NCBI RefSeq assembly: GCF_014764405.1
Contig: NZ_CP061725.1
Span: 4,712,001 to 4,776,000 of the forward strand
Direction of reading: 5' to 3'
DNA length: 64,000 nt
Origin: Micromonospora craniellae
GTDB lineage: Bacteria > Actinomycetota > Actinomycetes > Mycobacteriales > Micromonosporaceae
The position numbers and the translations under genes were made by a program. How positions within the stretch are numbered: position 1 is the first letter of the stretch; every line of letters begins with the position of its first letter. The notes under the pieces were generated by a model. That model was not told where the DNA came from. It was given only the letters and a program-made list of their open reading frames with translations, and made no database searches. Positions 1-9,018 of the stretch are shown piece after piece.

Positions 1-1239
1 GTGGGCCACGACGCGGCGCACATCGAGGGCGCGTCGTGCGTCGTCTACACGACCGTTGCGCAGAACGCGCCGGAGGTCGACGCGGCGCGTTCCGCCGGCA
101 TCCCGGTGGTGCACCGGGCGCAGGTTCTGGACAAGCTGGCCGCCGGGCGGCGGCTGGTGGCGGTGTCCGGGTCGCACGGCAAGTCCACGACGGCCGGCAT
201 GCTCGCGCACATCCTGCGCACCCTCGGGCAGGACCCGACGTACCTCATCGGGGCCGATCTGAACGGGCCAAGCTCGGGCGCCCACCTCGGCGCGTCCCGG
301 CTGCTGGTCGTGGAGGCGGACGAGTCGGACCGGTCGTTCCACTTCCTGGCCCCGTCGATCGCGGTCATCACCAACGTGACCGACGACCACCCGGAGAACT
401 TCACCGACCACGCCGACGTGCTGCGCGCCTACGTCGGGTTCGGGGCGCGGATCGCACCGCACGGGTTCCTGATCGTCAATGCCGATTGCGTGGGCGCGAT
501 CGTGGCCGCCGATGTCATCGCCGCCGAGCGGCCCGATCTGACGGTGCTGCGCTACGGCCGCGACCGGGCGGCGGACGTGCGGCTGCTGGACGTGCACGCC
601 GAGGGGTGGAGCGTGTCGGGGTCGGTGCGGATGCCCAACGGCGTCGAGGTCGGGGTGACCCTGCCGCGACCGGCCACGCACCACCTGGACAACGCGGTGG
701 CGGCCGTGGCGTGCGCGGTGGCGCTCGGGCTCGACCCCGCCGAAGTGGCCGGCGCGGCGTGCACGTTCGGCGGGGTGCGCCGCCGGTTCGAGCACATCGA
801 CACCCGCTCCGGGGTGACGCTGATCGACTCGTACGCCGACCACCCGAACGAGATCGCCGCCGACCTGGACGCCGCGCGGACCCTGGCGCGGGGTCGGGTG
901 TTCGTGGTGTTCCAGCCCTCCGGACACGCCCGGGTCCTGGCCTTCGGGAACCGAATCGGTGGGGTCCTGGCGGAGAAGGCCGACTACGTGCTGCTGCTCG
1001 ACGTGCACGGCACCGTGCCGGAGGGTCGACCGGTCGCGGACGGCACGGCCATCCTGGGGCGGTTGCGTGACGGTGACTACTGCCTGCCGCTCGGTCCCGA
1101 CCACGCCGCCCGGATCCTCGGTCGGATGGCCGGCCGCGGTGATGTGGTGCTGACCATGGGAACCGGTGACGTCACCGGCTACGGCCCGGCGATCCTGGAC
1201 GCCCTGAGCAGCCGGTCCGAGGTCGCGTTGTCCGCGTGA
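1..1239 (+). CDS. murC: MurC-type UDP-N-acetylmuramate--L-alanine ligase, 5' end outside window
   Basis: ATP-dependent cytoplasmic ligase adding L-alanine to UDP-MurNAc in peptidoglycan synthesis. The reading frame is open from base 1. The first residues (GHDAAHIEGA) match a point about 65 residues into the family, so the true start is upstream of the window. The ATP-binding loop is GSHGKST at visible residues 57-63, where MurC proteins usually have GTHGKTT. The usual DYAHHPTEI motif appears as SYADHPNEI, and the QPHRY motif as QPSGHAR. It therefore looks like a divergent paralogue and not the copy from the division cluster. It faces a broken murF on the other strand with only three bases between the stops. 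A link to modified peptidoglycan precursors is possible but not shown. Confidence 0.8.
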   Translation: MGHDAAHIEGASCVVYTTVAQNAPEVDAARSAGIPVVHRAQVLDKLAAGRRLVAVSGSHGKSTTAGMLAHILRTLGQDPTYLIGADLNGPSSGAHLGASRLLVVEADESDRSFHFLAPSIAVITNVTDDHPENFTDHADVLRAYVGFGARIAPHGFLIVNADCVGAIVAADVIAAERPDLTVLRYGRDRAADVRLLDVHAEGWSVSGSVRMPNGVEVGVTLPRPATHHLDNAVAAVACAVALGLDPAEVAGAACTFGGVRRRFEHIDTRSGVTLIDSYADHPNEIAADLDAARTLARGRVFVVFQPSGHARVLAFGNRIGGVLAEKADYVLLLDVHGTVPEGRPVADGTAILGRLRDGDYCLPLGPDHAARILGRMAGRGDVVLTMGTGDVTGYGPAILDALSSRSEVALSA

Positions 1240-1242
1240 CCT

Positions 1243-1935
1243 CTACGCCTGGGCGGTGACAGCGCCGGGTTCCTCGTTCAGCTTGTCCGCGAGCGCGAGG
1301 AGCCCGGCGCTGTCGGCTGCTTTGACCAACACCACGTCGCCCGGCCGCAAGCCGTCGCGTAGCAGCTCCCACGCCTCGGCTACGTTTGCCGCCCGGTCCA
1401 CCGTCGTGCCGGTGCCGGCGGCGGCGTCCGCGTATTGCCCGGCGTCGGCTCCGCCGATGGCTACGAGCCACCCGGCCCCGAGTTCGGCCACCTGCTGCCC
1501 GATCTCGCGGTGTACCTGGGCGGCGTGCTCGCCCAGGTCGGCCATCTCCCCGAGCACCGCGACCGCCCGCCGGCCGTTTCCGGCCATCGCCTTCAAGGCG
1601 CGCAGCGCGGCCCGCATCGCGTCGGGCGCGGCGTTGTAGGCGTCGTTGATGACGGTCACCCCGTCGGCGCGGGTGCGGACCTGCATCCGTCCCGGCGACA
1701 CTGCCTCGGCCTGTGACACCGCCTCGGCTACCGCCTCGATCGGGTGACCAACCCGAGGGCGACGGTGGCGGCGGCCAGCGCGTTGGACGCCTGGTGCAGC
1801 CCGTAGAGACGCAACCGCACCTCGGCGGCCTGGCCGTCGTGCGCCAGCCGGAACCCGGCGCGGCCCAGCCACGGTCACGTCTTCGGCGCGTACGTCCGCC
1901 GGGTTGTCGATGCCGTAGGTATCAAGAGTGGCTAC
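1243..1935 (-). pseudogene. murF: murF remnant, N-terminal half missing and two frameshifts
   Basis: C-terminal half of UDP-MurNAc-tripeptide--D-Ala-D-Ala ligase. The end of the protein is well preserved (VINDAYNAAPDAMRAALRAL, then LGEMADLGE). Family similarity continues upstream only by changing frame twice. One shift is near 1745, where HPIEAVAEAV is preceded in another frame by GLHQASNALAAATVALG. The other is near 1865, where LGRAGFRLAHDGQ is preceded in the first frame by YGIDNPADVRAEDV. The ATP-binding half is absent, and similarity stops at about 1915-1945, where the oppositely oriented recombinase begins. The gene cannot make a working ligase. Confidence 0.8.
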
Positions 1936-1959
1936 CTGCGGGCCAACCCGGCGCGCGAG

Positions 1960-2703
1960 GTGACCAAGCCGAAGCTCCGCGCCAAGCGGGGGACGGTCGT
2001 TCTACAGCCGCCGGACGTGGAGCGCATCATCGCCGCGATGCCGGACGCGCGGGGGAGTCGGCCGGACCGCTGGCGGTTGCTGGTCGAACTTGCCGTGGAG
2101 AGCGGCTGCCGGGCGGGCGAGCTCGCGGGGCTGCGGGTGCGGTACCTGGACACGACCGGTCGCCGGCTGAAGGTGGAGGCCACCGCGCAGGAGGTCAACG
2201 GGGAGATGCGGATCGGTACGCCCAAGAGCAAGGCCGGGCTCCGCACCGTGGACGGACTGAACGCCGACCTGTGCCGCCGCCTCGCCGCCCACGTCGAAGG
2301 CATGAGGCCGGATGACTACGTGTTCGGTGACGGGGATACGCCGTACCGGCACAACGCATGGAATAACCGGGTATGGCGACCGACCGTGGACGGGCTCGGG
2401 CTCCTCGGCGTGCGGTTCCACGACCTGCGGCACTACCACGCCAGCGCGTACCTCCTGCTGACCGGGGACGCGGTCCGTACGGCCAAGCGGCTCGGGCACG
2501 CCGACCCGTCCGTCACGCTGAAGGTGTACGGGCACGTCCTCGACCACCAGGGCAGCGACGTGTCGGCCGCGTTCGCCGAGCTGAGGGCCACGGCTCGCCA
2601 GCAGGTAGCCGCAGCCACCCCGGCACCCCTTCAGCCCGCATCGTCGACTACAGCGGGCGGAGTCGTTGACCTGGCCGCGTACCGCAGGCGCAGGGCGGGC
2701 TAG
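1960..2703 (+). CDS. Tyrosine recombinase/integrase, catalytic domain only
   Basis: Site-specific recombinase catalytic domain, 247 residues against about 370-400 for full integrases. The catalytic residues can be seen: Arg in SGCRAGELAGL, HDLRH, LGHADPS and the nucleophile Tyr in VTLKVYGH. The frame is open upstream to 1807 and already reads like an integrase from about 1921 (SGYLRANPAREV), but no ATG or GTG precedes the GTG at 1960. The arm-binding and core-binding N-terminal domains are missing. The gene is therefore probably a remnant, truncated by the same event that cut murF. It marks the left part of an integrative element. Confidence 0.8.
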   Translation: MTKPKLRAKRGTVVLQPPDVERIIAAMPDARGSRPDRWRLLVELAVESGCRAGELAGLRVRYLDTTGRRLKVEATAQEVNGEMRIGTPKSKAGLRTVDGLNADLCRRLAAHVEGMRPDDYVFGDGDTPYRHNAWNNRVWRPTVDGLGLLGVRFHDLRHYHASAYLLLTGDAVRTAKRLGHADPSVTLKVYGHVLDHQGSDVSAAFAELRATARQQVAAATPAPLQPASSTTAGGVVDLAAYRRRRAG

Positions 2704-2723
2704 CGCCCGAAGGGTTGGCATCG

Positions 2724-2750
2724 AGGCCGTCCGCCGCTGGTGGGCGGCCT
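2724..2750 (+). terminator. Hairpin terminator after recombinase
   Basis: Arms AGGCCGTCC and GGGCGGCCT form a 9-bp stem with one G-T pair around GCCGCTGGT, followed by TTCTT. The loop and right arm recur almost exactly in the hairpin at 4440-4474, so both probably belong to the same element. Confidence 0.6.
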
Positions 2751-2870
2751 TCTTGCTGCGCGGAAAAGATCGTTGGACGACCCTAGTTCATCCATCGCTT
2801 TCAATGCATGCCGCTACCTGCGGCCTCCACGCCCCGATGAGGGCACGTCCAACGAGACAGGAGATAGGCA

Positions 2871-3134
2871 ATGCTCGGTGATGTCGTCCACTACACCTTC
2901 GACGCCACGCAGGCGCAGTACGTCCGGATGCGCGGGGCGTCGACCGGAGTGACCCAGTTCCCCGGCGTCCCCGACCCGGCTGCCGGCACGACCCTCCCGG
3001 CCGAAATCGTCCACGAGTACGGCGACGGGACCGTGGACCTGCGGGTGAGCCTGCGCGGTCCCGGCATCCACTTCGTCCAGAACGTGCCGCAGGGCACGGC
3101 CGGTCAGCAGGGCCGTTGGGCGGTGGCTGCCTAA
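2871..3134 (+). CDS. Small protein of unknown function (87 aa)
   Basis: First of three tightly packed small genes. The ATG has a strong ribosome-binding site (AGGAGAT at 2858-2864). The product begins MLGDVVHYTF and looks soluble, with a beta-rich middle (EIVHEYGDGTVDLRVSL) and no signal peptide or membrane segment. The stop and the next start overlap (TAATG), implying translational coupling. I do not recognise the family. Position beside the recombinase suggests a gene of the integrative element. Confidence 0.65.
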   Translation: MLGDVVHYTFDATQAQYVRMRGASTGVTQFPGVPDPAAGTTLPAEIVHEYGDGTVDLRVSLRGPGIHFVQNVPQGTAGQQGRWAVAA

Positions 3135-3430
3135 TGGACACCAACGAGATGATCCAGGAGTTCATCGCCGCCTTCCCGCAGATCGTCGGGGAGCACGTCC
3201 GGGCGCAGCTCGGGAAGCAGGTACAGCACACGCTGACCGCAGCGCAGGCGGAGCGGCTCAACCGCTGGCCCGGCCGCAGCTACTCGGCAGGCCAGGTCGT
3301 GACGGCCCAGATCTCCGGAATGAAGATCGGCGCCGACTCGGACAGAGCTGTTCGCGAGTACGTCGACCTGCGCCTGGCCGACGGCACTGAGCTCACCACC
3401 GTCCCGCGCCCGTGGACGGAGGAGCTGTGA
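3134..3430 (+). CDS. Small protein of unknown function (98 aa)
   Basis: Starts at the ATG inside the TAATG overlap with the previous gene and ends in a GTGA overlap with the next one. The N-terminal third looks helical (MDTNEMIQEFIAAFPQIVGE), followed by a compact region with SYSAGQVVTAQISG. No membrane segment or recognised motif. The tight coupling on both sides is the main evidence that it is real. Confidence 0.65.
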   Translation: MDTNEMIQEFIAAFPQIVGEHVRAQLGKQVQHTLTAAQAERLNRWPGRSYSAGQVVTAQISGMKIGADSDRAVREYVDLRLADGTELTTVPRPWTEEL

Positions 3431-3669
3431 CACCCGCCGAACTGGAAGCCATCAGGACCAGCGACCCCGAGCGGTACGAGGCGCTGACCGGGCCGGAGCG
3501 TGACCGGCAGTTGGCGGCAGCCGCCGCGCGGCGGGGCGACCCGCTGTACAGCAGCGAGCACGATCCCTGCCGCCCCACGCCCTACGAGCGGCAAGCCAGG
3601 GCCGAATACGAAGCCGCACGGGCGATCGGTGAACCCGAACCGCCGGTTTATGGGTCGAGCGGCGGCTGA
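3427..3669 (+). CDS. Small protein of unknown function (80 aa)
   Basis: GTG start inside the stop of the preceding gene (GTGA at 3427-3430), so translation is probably coupled. The product is hydrophilic and rich in Arg and Glu (ELEAIRTSDPERYEALTGPE), with a Pro-rich centre. No family recognised. It closes the three-gene operon. Confidence 0.6.
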   Translation: MTPAELEAIRTSDPERYEALTGPERDRQLAAAAARRGDPLYSSEHDPCRPTPYERQARAEYEAARAIGEPEPPVYGSSGG

Positions 3670-4260
3670 GGTCCGCTGGCGGAGGAGTTCGACTTCTCGG
3701 GTGAACCCGCAAGATCATCACTGCTATAGTCGTGGGAGCGATCCCAGTCCAGTCGGGTGAACGGGGAGTAAATTTGAAAAACTTTTCTTGATCGGCTCCA
3801 GTCTTGCAAAGTTACTCAGGGGTACGGGGCGACTCCATCGTGCGAGGCTGCGTCGGAGTCGCCTCCACAGTGGGCATTAGTGCTGGTCATGGCGCTGGCA
3901 AAAGAGTGCGGCCCGCGAAATGCATCCATGGGCATAGTTAGAACATGTGTCCAAAAGCTGGATGATCGATTCAGGGAAATCCTAAGATGTGGGCAGCGAG
4001 GGGGTCGGTCCACATTGCTCTACGTGACCTCAAGATCAGCGTCGTACGGTCGCCTAGACTCTGATCTCGGCACGTCAACGTGAGGTGCCTGCGCAAAAGA
4101 CAGACCCCGAGCGCGGACGTTCCGTGACCGTAGGTCTGGACGTCGAGCCGGGGTCCGTTCTCATTGGCGTGAGGCGGCTACGGTAACAGGCTTCAGTCGT
4201 CCCGTGTGGGCGATTGGTCCTTCTCGGCGTTTGGCGCAAACGTTATGAGGAGGTGTTGCC
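3670..4260. other. Gene-free, lower-GC stretch
   Basis: About 590 bases without a supportable gene. Parts of 3690-4080 are clearly richer in A and T than the rest of the window. Short open frames at 3816-4013 (-) and 3880-4083 (+) lack ribosome-binding sites and recognisable protein character. Near 4107-4158 the ends GACCCCG and CGGGGTC could form a weak hairpin. Lower GC fits foreign DNA. Confidence 0.5.
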
Positions 4261-4428
4261 GTGACGGCAGCAGTCGGAACGCGGGCGCGGACGGGTGAGC
4301 GTTGCCCGGAGAGCGGTGTCTGGAAGGTCGTGGGCACTCCGTCCACGACGGCCCCCATCGCGAAGGGCAACGTCATGCCGCCGTACAACGGTCAGGCCGT
4401 GACGTGGGAGCTCATCCGCCTCGCGTGA
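4261..4428 (+). CDS. Conserved-looking 55-aa protein, unknown function
   Basis: Very short gene with a strong ribosome-binding site (GAGGAGG at 4247-4253, then TGTTGCC before the GTG). The product reads as one compact domain: RTGERCPESGVW near residues 11-22, then VVGTPSTTAPIAKGN and MPPYNGQAVTWELI. The patterned CPESG-x-W, the Gly/Pro turns and the precise Shine-Dalgarno spacing suggest a real protein, although there is only one cysteine. It ends just before a strong hairpin shared with the convergent 395-residue gene. Function unknown. Confidence 0.65.
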   Translation: MTAAVGTRARTGERCPESGVWKVVGTPSTTAPIAKGNVMPPYNGQAVTWELIRLA

Positions 4429-4439
4429 TGAGCAGGTGA

Positions 4440-4474
4440 CTCGGGGCCGCCCGCCGCTGGTGGGCGGCCCCGAG
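4440..4474. terminator. Bidirectional hairpin terminator
   Basis: Perfect 13-bp stem CTCGGGGCCGCCC / GGGCGGCCCCGAG around GCCGCTGGT. It lies between the convergent ends of the 55-residue gene (+) and the 395-residue gene (-). Confidence 0.75.
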
Positions 4475-4491
4475 GGCTTGAACAGGGACGC

Positions 4492-5679
4492 CTAGAACAG
4501 AGGCTGATCGAGGTCGTCATCGCTGTCTTGCTCGGCAGGGTCGGGCTCCACCGCCGAGGGGACCTCAACGAGGTCGATCCCTCGTGGGTCGTACAGCCAG
4601 TACAGCCGCCCCTCCTTTTCCTGCCGGCCAGACAGGCGCATCGCAAGCCCCTCTCGGAAAGCCTGGATCGCTTGGTCGTACAGCTCTTCAGGTAGCCGGA
4701 CCCGGAGCTTCTTGGCTTGCGAACCCTCGATGACGTTCAAGCGGATCACGCCCGCAGTGCCTGGCCTAGGCCGGTCGAGCAGGGTCACCGTCCCGAGTGC
4801 TGTGACGCCGACTGAAGGCTCAGTCCGGGCGAACCGGGTACTGGCGCTCTCAAGAGCAACGACATCCGATGGCTCGAACTGGACGTAGGTCGGACCGGGT
4901 GCATCTTCCCGCCAGTCCCGCCACTCCACGCCGACCTCGGCCCCGTCTGAGTTGGCGACAAGCCGAGCTAGGGCCTGCGTCAGCTCATATGAGACCCCGT
5001 ACTGGACTGCTTCATCAAAGGCGGCACTGGATGATGTGCGGTTGAACTGGTCTGTTGCCTCCCGGGTGGCTTCCAAGCTCGATACCAACGTGCGCGTAAC
5101 CTGACGGCCCGTCAGGGCCTCGCCGAAGCCCGGCAGCGGTACGTCTATACCAGCAATGTCGCCTACGGGAGTTAGCGCCGTAACGACATAGCTGCCTATC
5201 TCCGTCTGTCCCATGCGGACACTGTTCATGTACGCCTTGGCGGAGGTCCAATGCTTGTTTCCGAAATACTGGGTCTTCTCCCGTTGAGCCTTGGCAGCCG
5301 CTTCAAGCAATCGAGTAGACGAGGCGATCAATGATTGACCGGATGACCAGGGAATCGTTCCGTGTGGCGTAGGCATCTCCTTGCGGAATCGGACCAGATC
5401 GCCTATGCCCACGTCAAGCCTGGTGAGCATCCGCTCATAATCTAGACCGGAGATGTCCCCGACGGTCGCGACTGCGTCGGTCAGCAGATTCCGAAAGTCG
5501 GCATGCCCCACGTCCAACGGAACCACAACACTCTGACCGACGGTCGGTGGAGCTAGTCGCAGGTACAACCCTTCGCGCCCGCCACGGATCGTCCAGCCCT
5601 GGCGCTGTAGATACGCTACGGTCTGGCTCGGGCTGATCCACGAGCCATCCAGCGCCACGGCGTCCGTCGGGATGGTCAT
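4492..5679 (-). CDS. Uncharacterised 395-aa partner of a DUF4365 protein
   Basis: Second gene of a two-gene operon. Its ATG overlaps the stop of the DUF4365 gene (ATGA at 5676-5679), so the two are translationally coupled. The product is soluble with no membrane segment or signal peptide. The N-terminal part (LDGSWISPSQTVAYLQRQGW) looks like a small domain handling a repeated short module. The middle is helical (STRLLEAAAKAQREKTQYFG; SYELTQALARLVANSDGAEV), and the C-terminus is charged (KKLRVRLPEELYDQAIQAF, then an acidic tail DPAEQDSDDDLDQPLF). No catalytic motif or named domain recognised. Pairing with a nuclease-like protein on mobile DNA suggests a defence role, which is inference. Confidence 0.7.
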   Translation of the reverse strand: MTIPTDAVALDGSWISPSQTVAYLQRQGWTIRGGREGLYLRLAPPTVGQSVVVPLDVGHADFRNLLTDAVATVGDISGLDYERMLTRLDVGIGDLVRFRKEMPTPHGTIPWSSGQSLIASSTRLLEAAAKAQREKTQYFGNKHWTSAKAYMNSVRMGQTEIGSYVVTALTPVGDIAGIDVPLPGFGEALTGRQVTRTLVSSLEATREATDQFNRTSSSAAFDEAVQYGVSYELTQALARLVANSDGAEVGVEWRDWREDAPGPTYVQFEPSDVVALESASTRFARTEPSVGVTALGTVTLLDRPRPGTAGVIRLNVIEGSQAKKLRVRLPEELYDQAIQAFREGLAMRLSGRQEKEGRLYWLYDPRGIDLVEVPSAVEPDPAEQDSDDDLDQPLF

Positions 5680-6137
5680 GCTCGACCACCGGCTCCGATG
5701 CGCCGCATGATGTCGCAGAGAGCGAACTCGTCAAAGACCTGAGATGTGGGAACCCTAACTACCGTCTCGTCCCTGCCGGTAATCGGGTGTCCTTCGAGGT
5801 TCCGCCAATAGCAACAGTGGCGGAGCATCATGTGGTTGGAACCTACCTCGATCCACTGTCCGATGTCGCGAGGCACCAGCATGGCTATCAAGATTGTTGA
5901 AGTGATGACGGGCGAGTGCGCCAGGCGAGCTAGCTGACTGTTCGGCAACGAGATCGGAATCGAATCCAGATCGCTTGCCGGCGCGACCTGATATGTGCTC
6001 TTCAGTTGGACCCGGAGATCCACCTCGAAGTCGTGAAGATGCTCGGTCGATTGATGGCTGATCTTCCAGTCAATCCCTCGATCCCGATTGGGCTTCGAGA
6101 GGGAGCAGCGGAACCTGTCAAGTCAACTGAAGTTATC

Positions 6138-6980
6138 TCAACAAGATTCGGATAGGTATTTGTATTCGAAGTGGGTCAGGTGTAATGCGGCGGCGACGAT
6201 GTCGCCGATTCGGCGTGGGCTGATGTTCGTGTGGCGGAGCGTCTTCCAGCGTCCGATCAGGATGGCGAAGCCGCGTTCGCCTTGCCATCGCAGGCCGCGG
6301 AGCAGTCGGTTGTAGGCGCGGTTGTCGGGCGCGAGGCGGCTGCCGTCGGTGGGCTGCTTGATCGGGGTCTTGATGCCGTGGCCTGTGCTTTCGTAGCCGG
6401 AGTCGGCCAGGGCGGGCAGGTCGAGTTCGGCGGCGGACCAGTTCAGGGCGGCGGTGACGCCGAGTTCGCGGGCGCAGCTGGTGTCATGCAGATGCCCGGG
6501 CATCGCCGCCGATGTCCAGATCGGTAGCCCGTCCGGGCGCATGACGGCTTGGATGTTCGCGCCGAAGTCGCGGTGCTTTCCCGAATACCAGGCGTCGATG
6601 GTCTCGCCCTTGACGGACAGGGTGGTCTCGGTGAGCCGGTCGCAGTCGAACAGTTTGCCGTCGAGGATCACGTGGGACCAGCCGTCGGCGGCGGCCCGAC
6701 GCAGAGCGGTGTGCAGGTCGGTCGCCTGGGCGGCGAGTACGGCTACGCCCTCGTCGCGGTAGCGGTAGGCGGTGGCCCGGGAGATCCCGAATCCGGCGGC
6801 CAGCAGGGTCAGGTCCTCGGCTTTGCGGAACCAGATGAGCACGAGAAGTGCCTGGTGGAAGCAGGTCAGGGCGCGGGTGTCACGCCGGGTTCCGCGGGCT
6901 CGGCGTTCGGCGGCCAGCAGCCGGCCGAGGTACTGCACGAGTTCCCTGGGGACATCGATCATGGCACGATAGGCGATCAC
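6138..6980 (-). CDS. IS5-type DDE transposase
   Basis: 280-residue transposase that cuts and joins IS ends. It has an N-terminal helix-turn-helix of the Tnp_4 type (LTLLAAGFGISRATAYRYRDEG), then a DDE core with VILDGKLFDCDR, WYSGKHRDFGANIQAV and ALADSGYES; a glutamate near LRWQGERGFAILIGRWKTLR completes the triad. Length is normal for the family and no frameshift is seen. The start is GTG. The stop codon lies only 26 bases from the outer left end. Confidence 0.85.
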   Translation of the reverse strand: MIAYRAMIDVPRELVQYLGRLLAAERRARGTRRDTRALTCFHQALLVLIWFRKAEDLTLLAAGFGISRATAYRYRDEGVAVLAAQATDLHTALRRAAADGWSHVILDGKLFDCDRLTETTLSVKGETIDAWYSGKHRDFGANIQAVMRPDGLPIWTSAAMPGHLHDTSCARELGVTAALNWSAAELDLPALADSGYESTGHGIKTPIKQPTDGSRLAPDNRAYNRLLRGLRWQGERGFAILIGRWKTLRHTNISPRRIGDIVAAALHLTHFEYKYLSESC

Positions 6981-7719
6981 GCGGAGTCCTCATGGTGTAG
7001 GTGATCTTGTGGTGAGAACTACCTACCGAGGACTCCGCGTCCTCTTCCAGCACCGTCCGATCTCAACAGTTTCGCCCGTGTCGCACCAATCAACACATTC
7101 GCGTCGCTGAGATCAGCTCTTGTGAACACGAACGTGGAAAGCGAGGCAAAGATTGATGACGGTCTCGTGGACTGCGGTGCTGTATGGGAGATGGAGGTTG
7201 TTTGGCCCTCCGGAGCCGGCTTGCGGAAGCAGGCTTCAAACCACCACGAGGGGCGTTGGCTGAAGACCGTCGTCCTGAGCGTCGTTGGAGAAGGCGTGAC
7301 TGTGATCGCGTCAGGTATGGACCGGGAAGATGAGCGATGAACGTCGAGTTCTCTGCCGTTGACGTGTCGAAACTCAGTCAGACGACATCAGAACCGAGGC
7401 CGGAGGTGAGTCTCGGGATGAGCCTGGGGGATATCCGCTTACTGCCCAGGTGGTGTCCGGCATATAGGCAGCATGAGCCCGGTCCAGGCTCTCATACGGA
7501 ACGTGTGAAGGCGGACCCCGATACTGTCCGTCGGTTGACCGGCGGCGAGAGGGAGGACTCCAAGCGGAGGAGACCGCGAGGAGCAGAGTACCGATGCGGG
7601 GCCGCTGGCGGACTCGCCCGTAGTAGCTGTGAACCGCCTGCGTATCGCAGTGGGTCGGGGAGCGAAGGGGCGGGGTCGTTCAGGCTGGTTTGTGCGGTCA
7701 ACCGTGAGGGAGGAACCGC

Positions 7720-8970
7720 GTGAGTCAGCCAGGGTTGACAGGCAAGTCGCACGATATCCCAAAGCGGCTGATCTGGGCCGCGTGGTTGAAGGTGAAAGGT
7801 AATGGCGGAGCGGCCGGGGCCGACGGAGTGACGATCGAACAGTTCGAAACGAGGTTGGCTGACAACCTCTACCGGCTGTGGAACCGTATGTCGTCGGGCA
7901 GCTATTTCCCCGGCCCGGTCCGGGCGGTGGAGATCCCGAAGAAGGGTGGGGTCAGGATTCTGGGCATTCCCAGCGTGGTTGACCGGGTGGCGCAGACCGC
8001 GGCGGTGCTGGTGCTGGAGCCGGAGGTGGAGAAAGTGTTCCACGACGACTCCTACGGCTACCGTCCCGGCCGGTCACCGGTGGACGCGGTGCGGGCGTGC
8101 CGGCAGCGGTGCTTCGAGAGGGACTGGGTCGTCGATCTGGACGTCAAGGCCTTCTTCGACTCGGTGCCGTGGGATTTGATGCTTAAGGCGGTGGCGCGGC
8201 ATACGACCCAGTCGTGGGTCATGTTGTATGTGGAGCGCTGGCTCAAGGCGCCGATGCTGATGCCCGACGGAACTTTGGCTCATCGGGAAAAGGGAACCCC
8301 GCAGGGCGGGCCGATCTCTCCGTTGATCGCTAACGTCTTCCTGCACTACGGCTTCGATACCTGGATGGTCCGGGAGTTTCCCCGGATCGGGTTCGAGCGG
8401 TTCGCGGACGATGTGGTGGTCCATTGCGTGACCGAAAGTCAGGCACAGTATGTGCGCCGGGCGATCGGTCGTCGGTTTGCGGATATCGGGTTGCAGTTGC
8501 ATCCTGATAAGACGCGCATTGTGTACTGCAAGGACGACCGCCGCCGGCTGAACTATGAGCTGGTGACGTTCGCGTTCTGCGGGTACGCGTTTCGTCCCCG
8601 TAAGGCCTGGGACAAGATACGGCAACGTCGGCGAACAGGGTTCCTGCCGGCGGTGGCCCCGGGGAAGCTGACCGATATGAGCCGCAAGGTAGCGTCCTGG
8701 CGGTTACATCGACACACGACCTGGAACCTGAACGATCTCGCGGAAGAAGTGAACCCAGCCCTACGTGGTTGGCTGAACTACTTCACCGCGTTCTATCCGA
8801 GCGCGGTCATCCCGATCGGCAAGCGCGTCGACCGTCATCTGATGCGCTGGGCAAGGTGGAAGTACAAGCGACTCAAACCCAGCCAAGCCCGTACGCGTGC
8901 ATGGTTACAAGAGGTCCGAAAACGAAAACCCGGCCTGTTCGCGCACTGGACGCTGCGGTACACGACCTGA
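7720..8970 (+). CDS. ltrA: Group II intron reverse transcriptase/maturase
   Basis: 416-residue intron-encoded protein that assists splicing and copies the intron into DNA. The reverse transcriptase core has SYGYRPGRSP near 111-120, DLDVKAFFD near 139-145, GTPQGGPISPLIANV near 192-206 and the catalytic RFADD at 227-231. It is followed by a maturase region with NPALRGWLNYF. No HNH endonuclease domain is visible at the C-terminus, so mobility would be endonuclease-independent. The GTG start at 7720 has a good ribosome-binding site (GGGAGG). The gene sits in domain IV of the intron. Confidence 0.92.
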   Translation: MSQPGLTGKSHDIPKRLIWAAWLKVKGNGGAAGADGVTIEQFETRLADNLYRLWNRMSSGSYFPGPVRAVEIPKKGGVRILGIPSVVDRVAQTAAVLVLEPEVEKVFHDDSYGYRPGRSPVDAVRACRQRCFERDWVVDLDVKAFFDSVPWDLMLKAVARHTTQSWVMLYVERWLKAPMLMPDGTLAHREKGTPQGGPISPLIANVFLHYGFDTWMVREFPRIGFERFADDVVVHCVTESQAQYVRRAIGRRFADIGLQLHPDKTRIVYCKDDRRRLNYELVTFAFCGYAFRPRKAWDKIRQRRRTGFLPAVAPGKLTDMSRKVASWRLHRHTTWNLNDLAEEVNPALRGWLNYFTAFYPSAVIPIGKRVDRHLMRWARWKYKRLKPSQARTRAWLQEVRKRKPGLFAHWTLRYTT

Positions 8971-8984
8971 CAACCGAACGGCAC

Positions 8985-9018
8985 GAGCCGGATGAGTCGA
9001 GAGGTTCACGTCCGGATC
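8985..9018 (+). ncRNA. Group II intron domain V
   Basis: Exactly 34 bases, with the AGC catalytic triad in GAGCCGGA and a 3' arm TCCGGATC. Pairing is complete except for one G-A opposition at the triad. It begins 14 bases after the reverse transcriptase stop. Confidence 0.7.

Noticed and set aside
3880..4083. 67-codon open frame in the lower-GC stretch
   Set aside because: No ribosome-binding site, no recognised motif, and an equally long frame on the other strand.
7122..7340. 72-codon open frame before the reverse transcriptase
   Set aside because: It lies in the structured 5' part of the group II intron, has no ribosome-binding site and no protein-like character.
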